From contig JAUIMG010000012.1 in NCBI GenBank assembly GCA_030433355.1, positions 1 to 64,000 of the forward strand: DNA of 64,000 nt. The letters are read 5' to 3'. A program made the position numbers and the translations under genes. Positions 60,305-64,000 of the stretch are shown piece after piece (positions within the stretch are counted from its first letter, which is position 1; each line of letters opens with the position of its first letter). The notes under the pieces are model-generated. The model was given only the letters and a program-made list of their open reading frames with translations, searched no databases and was not told where the DNA came from. The stretch comes from Bacteroidia bacterium. Lineage in GTDB: Bacteria > Bacteroidota > Bacteroidia > Flavobacteriales_E > Vicingaceae.

Positions 60305-61180
60305 ATGTGCAGACTAGTTGCTTATTTGGGTGCCCCTATTGTTATGCATAAGCTAATCATAGAGCCAAAAAATTCTTTGATAAATCAAAGTTCAAATGCC
60401 CAGGAAATAGAAGAACCACTTAATGGAGATGGTTTCGGAATTGGTTGGTACAATCCCATTTTGACTGATGTAGCAGGTGTTTTTACTTCCATCACTCCTG
60501 CATGGAGCAATAGAAGTTTACGATCCATAGCACCATTGATTAAATCATCTAGTTTTTTTGCCCATGTAAGAGCAGCCTCCGTAGGTGAATTATCCGAGAC
60601 CAATTGTCATCCGTTTAGTTATAAAAATTTCTTGATGATGCATAATGGAGATGCAGGGGATTTTGAAAAATACAAGCGCAGTATTCGAGCTTGCTTAAGC
60701 GATCCCATGTATAATTGGATTAAGGGACAAACAGATTCTGAGCATCTTTTTGCACTATTCTTAGATTATTTAAATGTTAAATTGCAAAGCAAGGAATGTA
60801 GTGCCGATGTCATTGCAGAAGCCCTTAAAGAAATGATTGAAAAATTGGAAGCGATTAAAAAAGAACATGGAGTTACAGAGCCTTCCTACTTAAATATGGT
60901 AGTTGGAGATGGAGAACGCATGGTGGGTATTCGTTATGTTTCCGACCCTTCCACTACTCCACTATCTCTCTATTATTCGGAAGGTTTAAAATATATCTGT
61001 GAAGACGGCCAATGTAAAATGGTTCCAACAGATGCAGAAAACCAAAGTACCTTGATCGTATCTGAAAAGTTGACTTCCCTAGCAGAAGATTGGAAACAAG
61101 TTCCTGCAAACTATTTTGTTCTTGTTTATAATACCTTAGATATTCAGTTAAAACCAATTTTTAACCCTTCTTCCAAGTGA
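60305..61180 (+). CDS. Class II glutamine amidotransferase (EgtC/YafJ-like)
   Basis: 291 residues. The N-terminal nucleophile is Cys2 (MCRLVAYLGAP). Other family marks: 'GDGFGIGWYN', 'FAHVRAAS', 'NCHPFSYKNFLMMHNGD'. Such N-terminal-nucleophile hydrolases remove or transfer the gamma-glutamyl/amide group (EgtC cleaves the glutamyl group in ergothioneine synthesis). Here the partner enzymes are an ATP-grasp ligase and a GCS2 protein, not EgtB/EgtD, so the substrate is probably a different gamma-glutamyl compound. 4-base overlap with the next gene. Confidence 0.9.
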   Translation: MCRLVAYLGAPIVMHKLIIEPKNSLINQSSNAQEIEEPLNGDGFGIGWYNPILTDVAGVFTSITPAWSNRSLRSIAPLIKSSSFFAHVRAASVGELSETNCHPFSYKNFLMMHNGDAGDFEKYKRSIRACLSDPMYNWIKGQTDSEHLFALFLDYLNVKLQSKECSADVIAEALKEMIEKLEAIKKEHGVTEPSYLNMVVGDGERMVGIRYVSDPSTTPLSLYYSEGLKYICEDGQCKMVPTDAENQSTLIVSEKLTSLAEDWKQVPANYFVLVYNTLDIQLKPIFNPSSK

Positions 61181-61881
61181 AGCAAATTAAAATTCAAACC
61201 CAGCCAAATGATTATACCTGCGGTCCAACGTGTTTACATGCTGTCTACACTCATTTTGGTGAAAAGATTGATTTAAGCCAAATCATACATGAAATTCAAG
61301 GACATGAAAATGAAGGAACTTTATCTGTCTTTTTAGCCATACATGCTTTAAAAAAGGGATACCAGGCCACCATATACAATTACAATCTGGAGATCTTTGA
61401 CCCAAGTTGGTTTCCTGTGAAAAAAAAGTCTGCAATCATTGAAAAATTAAAACTTCAACAAGCATATAAAAGTCGAAAAAAGCTTGTTAATGCTTCTAAT
61501 GCTTACATAGAGTTTCTAGAGTTGGGCGGTAAGCTGCGGTTTAAGGATTTAAGCCCAAAGTTATTGGACGATCTTTTTCAAAGAGGACACCCTATCTTAA
61601 CCGGTTTAAGTGCTACCTATTTGTATCAATGCCAACGAGAGTATAGTTTAGAAAACGGAAGTTCAGTCTATCATGATATACAAGGAGAGCCTAGCGGACA
61701 TTTTGTAATATTAACAGGCTATAACCATAGTAGAAACTATGTTTTGGTAGCCGATCCTTTCAAAGAAAACCCAGTTTCTGGCTCTAACTATTACTCTGCA
61801 AACACTAGGAGAGTTATAAACTCTATACTGCTTGGTATTTTAACTTATGATGCTAATCTTTTGATCATAGAACCCAAATGA
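61177..61881 (+). CDS. C39-like peptidase (DUF3335/peptidase_C39_2-type)
   Basis: 234 residues, GTG start overlapping the preceding stop by 4 bases. No signal peptide. Cys15 in 'TQPNDYTCGPTCLHAVYTHFG' is the catalytic Cys of a C39-like papain fold; His in 'SGHFVILTGYN' and Asp in 'VLVADPFKENP' complete the triad. Cytoplasmic cleavage or transpeptidase role is likely. Coupled to a RimK-like gene, matching clusters described for ATP-grasp amidoligases. Confidence 0.88.
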   Translation: MKQIKIQTQPNDYTCGPTCLHAVYTHFGEKIDLSQIIHEIQGHENEGTLSVFLAIHALKKGYQATIYNYNLEIFDPSWFPVKKKSAIIEKLKLQQAYKSRKKLVNASNAYIEFLELGGKLRFKDLSPKLLDDLFQRGHPILTGLSATYLYQCQREYSLENGSSVYHDIQGEPSGHFVILTGYNHSRNYVLVADPFKENPVSGSNYYSANTRRVINSILLGILTYDANLLIIEPK

Positions 61882-63335
61882 AAAAAATAATCGTTGTTGA
61901 AAACATAAAAGATTGGAATATTGAAATTGATGCCATCGAGATAATTGATGCCAAATCCTATCTTTTAAAACAATCTTATCAAGATCTTCGAGACGTAAGA
62001 ATTTTTAACTTGTGCAGAAATAATAAGTACCAAGGAAGTGGTTATTATGTTTCTCTTTTGGCCGAAGCAAGAGGACATAAAGTAATTCCATCCATTACAG
62101 CCATTCAAGATTTTAAATCGCAAAACATTTTACGGAGCTTATCCGATGATTTAGACGAGCAAATACAGTTGAGTCTTAAAAACATTAAATCAGATAGCTA
62201 TACGCTTAGTGTTTATTTTGGAAAAAATGTATCTAAAACCTACGCTAAACTAGCCAAGCAATTCTATAATCTGTTTCAAGCTCCACTGCTAAGGGCAGAA
62301 TTTGAATTTAAAAAGAAATGGTTGTTGAAAAGTGTGAAGCTAATTAGCATTAATGATATTTCTGAGGAGCACAAACCATATATACGGCAATTTGCTGAGG
62401 AGTATTTTTCTAAGAAGAGATACGATTCCACGAAGATTCAAAAAACCACCTACGACTTAGCCATCTTGGTTAATCCTAAAGAAAGTGACCCCCCATCGAA
62501 TAAGACTGCTTTAAAGAAAATAGCGGAGGCAGGTGAAAGATTAGGGTTTTATGTTGAGATGATAACCAAATACGATTTTAACCGTTTGCCAGAATTTGAT
62601 GCTTTGTTTATACGAGAAACTACGATGGTAAATAACCACACCTATAGATTCTCTAGAAAAGCTTTTGCAGAAGGCTTAATAGTGATTGATGATCCCATAT
62701 CTATTCTTAGATGCACCAATAAAGTGTATTTGGCAGAATTACTCATTCACAACAAAGTTTCTATTCCTAAAACACTAATTATTCATAAGGACAATAAACA
62801 AGAGGTTTTACCTTACTTGGGCTTGCCTTGTGTGCTTAAAAAGCCCGATAGTGCATTTTCTATTGGGGTAGTAAAAGTGAAAACAGAAGAGGAATTAGAA
62901 AAACAGCTGAATGAGATGTTGGCTTCTTCCGATTTGGTTATTGGGCAAGAATTTTTATTTACAGACTATGACTGGAGAATAGGGATATTGAATAATGAAC
63001 TACTCTATGCTTGTAAATACCATATGGCAAAAGGCCACTGGCAAATTTATGATTGGTCCAATAAGGAGGAGGATAATTATGGAAGAGTTGAATGTATTCC
63101 TTTAGATCAAGTTCCTGAAATGGTGAAACAAATTGCTCTAAAGACCTCTAATTTAATTGGGAATGGTTTGTATGGTGTAGATGTAAAGTACAAAGATGGA
63201 ATAGCTTATATCATAGAAATTAATGATAACCCTAGCTTGGATGCAAATTATGAGGATCGTCTTTTAGGCGATAGTTTATATGACCAAATAATGGAAGAAT
63301 TCAAAAGACGATTAGACTTATCTAAAAACAAATGA
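61878..63335 (+). CDS. RimK-like ATP-grasp ligase with N-terminal RLAN-type domain
   Basis: 485 residues. Residues 1-165 match the RimK-like ATP-grasp N-terminal domain ('YLLKQSYQDLRDVRIFNLCRNNKYQGSGYYVSLLAEARGHKVIPSITAIQDF'). The C-terminal ATP-grasp part carries 'LPCVLKKPDSAFSIGVVKV' (ATP-binding Lys), 'EFLFTDYDWRIGILNN', and metal-binding 'LYGVDVKYKDGIAYIIEINDNPSLDANYED'. Forms amide bonds between a carboxylate and an amino donor. 4-base overlaps on both sides (GTGA/ATGA), so fully coupled. Confidence 0.93.
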   Translation: MKKIIVVENIKDWNIEIDAIEIIDAKSYLLKQSYQDLRDVRIFNLCRNNKYQGSGYYVSLLAEARGHKVIPSITAIQDFKSQNILRSLSDDLDEQIQLSLKNIKSDSYTLSVYFGKNVSKTYAKLAKQFYNLFQAPLLRAEFEFKKKWLLKSVKLISINDISEEHKPYIRQFAEEYFSKKRYDSTKIQKTTYDLAILVNPKESDPPSNKTALKKIAEAGERLGFYVEMITKYDFNRLPEFDALFIRETTMVNNHTYRFSRKAFAEGLIVIDDPISILRCTNKVYLAELLIHNKVSIPKTLIIHKDNKQEVLPYLGLPCVLKKPDSAFSIGVVKVKTEEELEKQLNEMLASSDLVIGQEFLFTDYDWRIGILNNELLYACKYHMAKGHWQIYDWSNKEEDNYGRVECIPLDQVPEMVKQIALKTSNLIGNGLYGVDVKYKDGIAYIIEINDNPSLDANYEDRLLGDSLYDQIMEEFKRRLDLSKNK

Positions 63336-64000
63336 AACATGCTGAATTAAAACCTCTTGCTCTTTTTGAAGCTTTTGGAGTAGAAATGGAGTATATGATT
63401 GTAGACATAGACAGTCTAAAAATCTTACCCATTGCTGATAAATTATTAATGGAATTGTCTGGCAGTGTATTAGAAGATTTCGATAATGGCAGTATTTCTT
63501 GGTCGAATGAATTGGTTTTGCATGTGATAGAATTGAAAACCAATGGTCCTACACGTTCTCTTAGCGGTTTGTCTGAGTATTTTAAACAAAATGTAAGCTT
63601 AGCCAATCAACACTTAAAAAAGTACAATGCTATGCTCCTACCAACGGGAGCCCATCCATTTATGAATCCTTTAATGGAGACTGTTATTTGGCCGCATGAA
63701 TACAATGAGGTTTATGAACTCTACAACCGCATATTCGATTGCAAGGGTCATGGTTGGTCTAATTTGCAAAGCACGCATATCAATTTACCATTTAGCAACG
63801 ATTTAGAATTTGAGAAGCTACATGCTGCTGTGCGTTTGTTATTGCCTATTATTCCTGCTTTAAGTGCAAGTACTCCCATAATAGATTCTTCTTTTCAAAG
63901 ATTTAAAGATCATCGCTTGGAGTATTATCGAAAAAACCAGTCGCGAATACCCTCTATTGCTGGCAAAATTATTCCAGAAAGGGCATTTGATCAAAAGGCT
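63332..64000 (+). CDS. GCS2-family glutamate-cysteine-ligase-like enzyme, 3' truncated
   Basis: 223 residues to the window edge, starting with ATGA overlap on the RimK-like stop. 'LALFEAFGVEMEYMIVDIDSLKI', 'GSISWSNELVLHVIELKTNGP', 'LLPTGAHPFMNP' and 'NLQSTHINLPFSND' are hallmarks of the GCS2/YbdK carboxylate-amine ligase family (Mg-ATP glutamate activation). Probably makes the gamma-glutamyl compound used by the other genes in this operon. Continues beyond the window. Confidence 0.9.
   Translation, partial: MKHAELKPLALFEAFGVEMEYMIVDIDSLKILPIADKLLMELSGSVLEDFDNGSISWSNELVLHVIELKTNGPTRSLSGLSEYFKQNVSLANQHLKKYNAMLLPTGAHPFMNPLMETVIWPHEYNEVYELYNRIFDCKGHGWSNLQSTHINLPFSNDLEFEKLHAAVRLLLPIIPALSASTPIIDSSFQRFKDHRLEYYRKNQSRIPSIAGKIIPERAFDQKA

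Overview
The window looks like chromosomal DNA of a low-GC member of the Bacteroidota, most likely Flavobacteriia. Supporting signs are type IX secretion (T9SS) C-terminal sorting domains on several exported proteins, a TonB-dependent receptor, SusD-free lipoprotein/TonB uptake, DUF3667, DUF3817 and TIGR02757 genes, RND-TolC fusion efflux, -7 promoter boxes of the form TAnnTTTG, and almost no Shine-Dalgarno sequences. The species cannot be named from the sequence alone.

Layout. 1-11.8 kb: ordinary housekeeping and exported proteins (truncated outer-membrane barrel, Asp-box propeller protein, formate-tetrahydrofolate ligase, thioesterase, S1/P1 nuclease, acyltransferase, TIGR02757, SUI1/YciH). 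11.8-27.6 kb: a long plus-strand vitamin B12 acquisition locus led by a cobalamin riboswitch: two BtuG-like propellers (one T9SS-exported, one a lipoprotein), another T9SS surface protein, BtuB, a BtuF-like protein without signal peptide, a DUF71 ATPase, and a BtuF lipoprotein-BtuC-BtuD transporter. A 1935-residue periplasmic protein with about 22 copies of a 57-residue TPR-like repeat sits inside the locus, directly before btuF. 27.6-37.5 kb: a minus-strand thioredoxin-SCO operon, alpha/beta hydrolase, RF3, T9SS proteins, an SF2 helicase with a small partner, DUF3667. 37.6-42 kb: RNA-handling genes (two DEAD-box helicases, a cold-shock protein, an S4 protein). 42.1-48 kb: heavy-metal RND efflux (His-rich small protein, CusA/CzcA-TolC fusion, adaptor lipoprotein).

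48.5-59.1 kb is an accessory block bounded by two nearly identical 31-nt direct repeats. It holds a tRNA-Ser-like sequence with defects, dense palindromes, a tight four-gene minus-strand operon (PD-(D/E)XK-like nuclease, unknown 388-aa protein, nucleoid-associated protein of the NdpA/NA37 family, unknown 143-aa protein), a divergent putative abortive-infection gene (AbiC-like), then a Crp/Fnr-type regulator, small barrel, CPBP protease, GT39-like transferase and VOC protein. The four-gene operon plus AbiC gene is the best candidate here for an undescribed (defence) system.

59.3-64 kb: a T9SS protein and a translationally coupled cluster (class II amidotransferase, C39-like peptidase, RimK-like ATP-grasp ligase, GCS2 carboxylate-amine ligase running off the edge) that probably makes or attaches a small peptide-like product.

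All family names come from reading the translated sequences; no database search was run.
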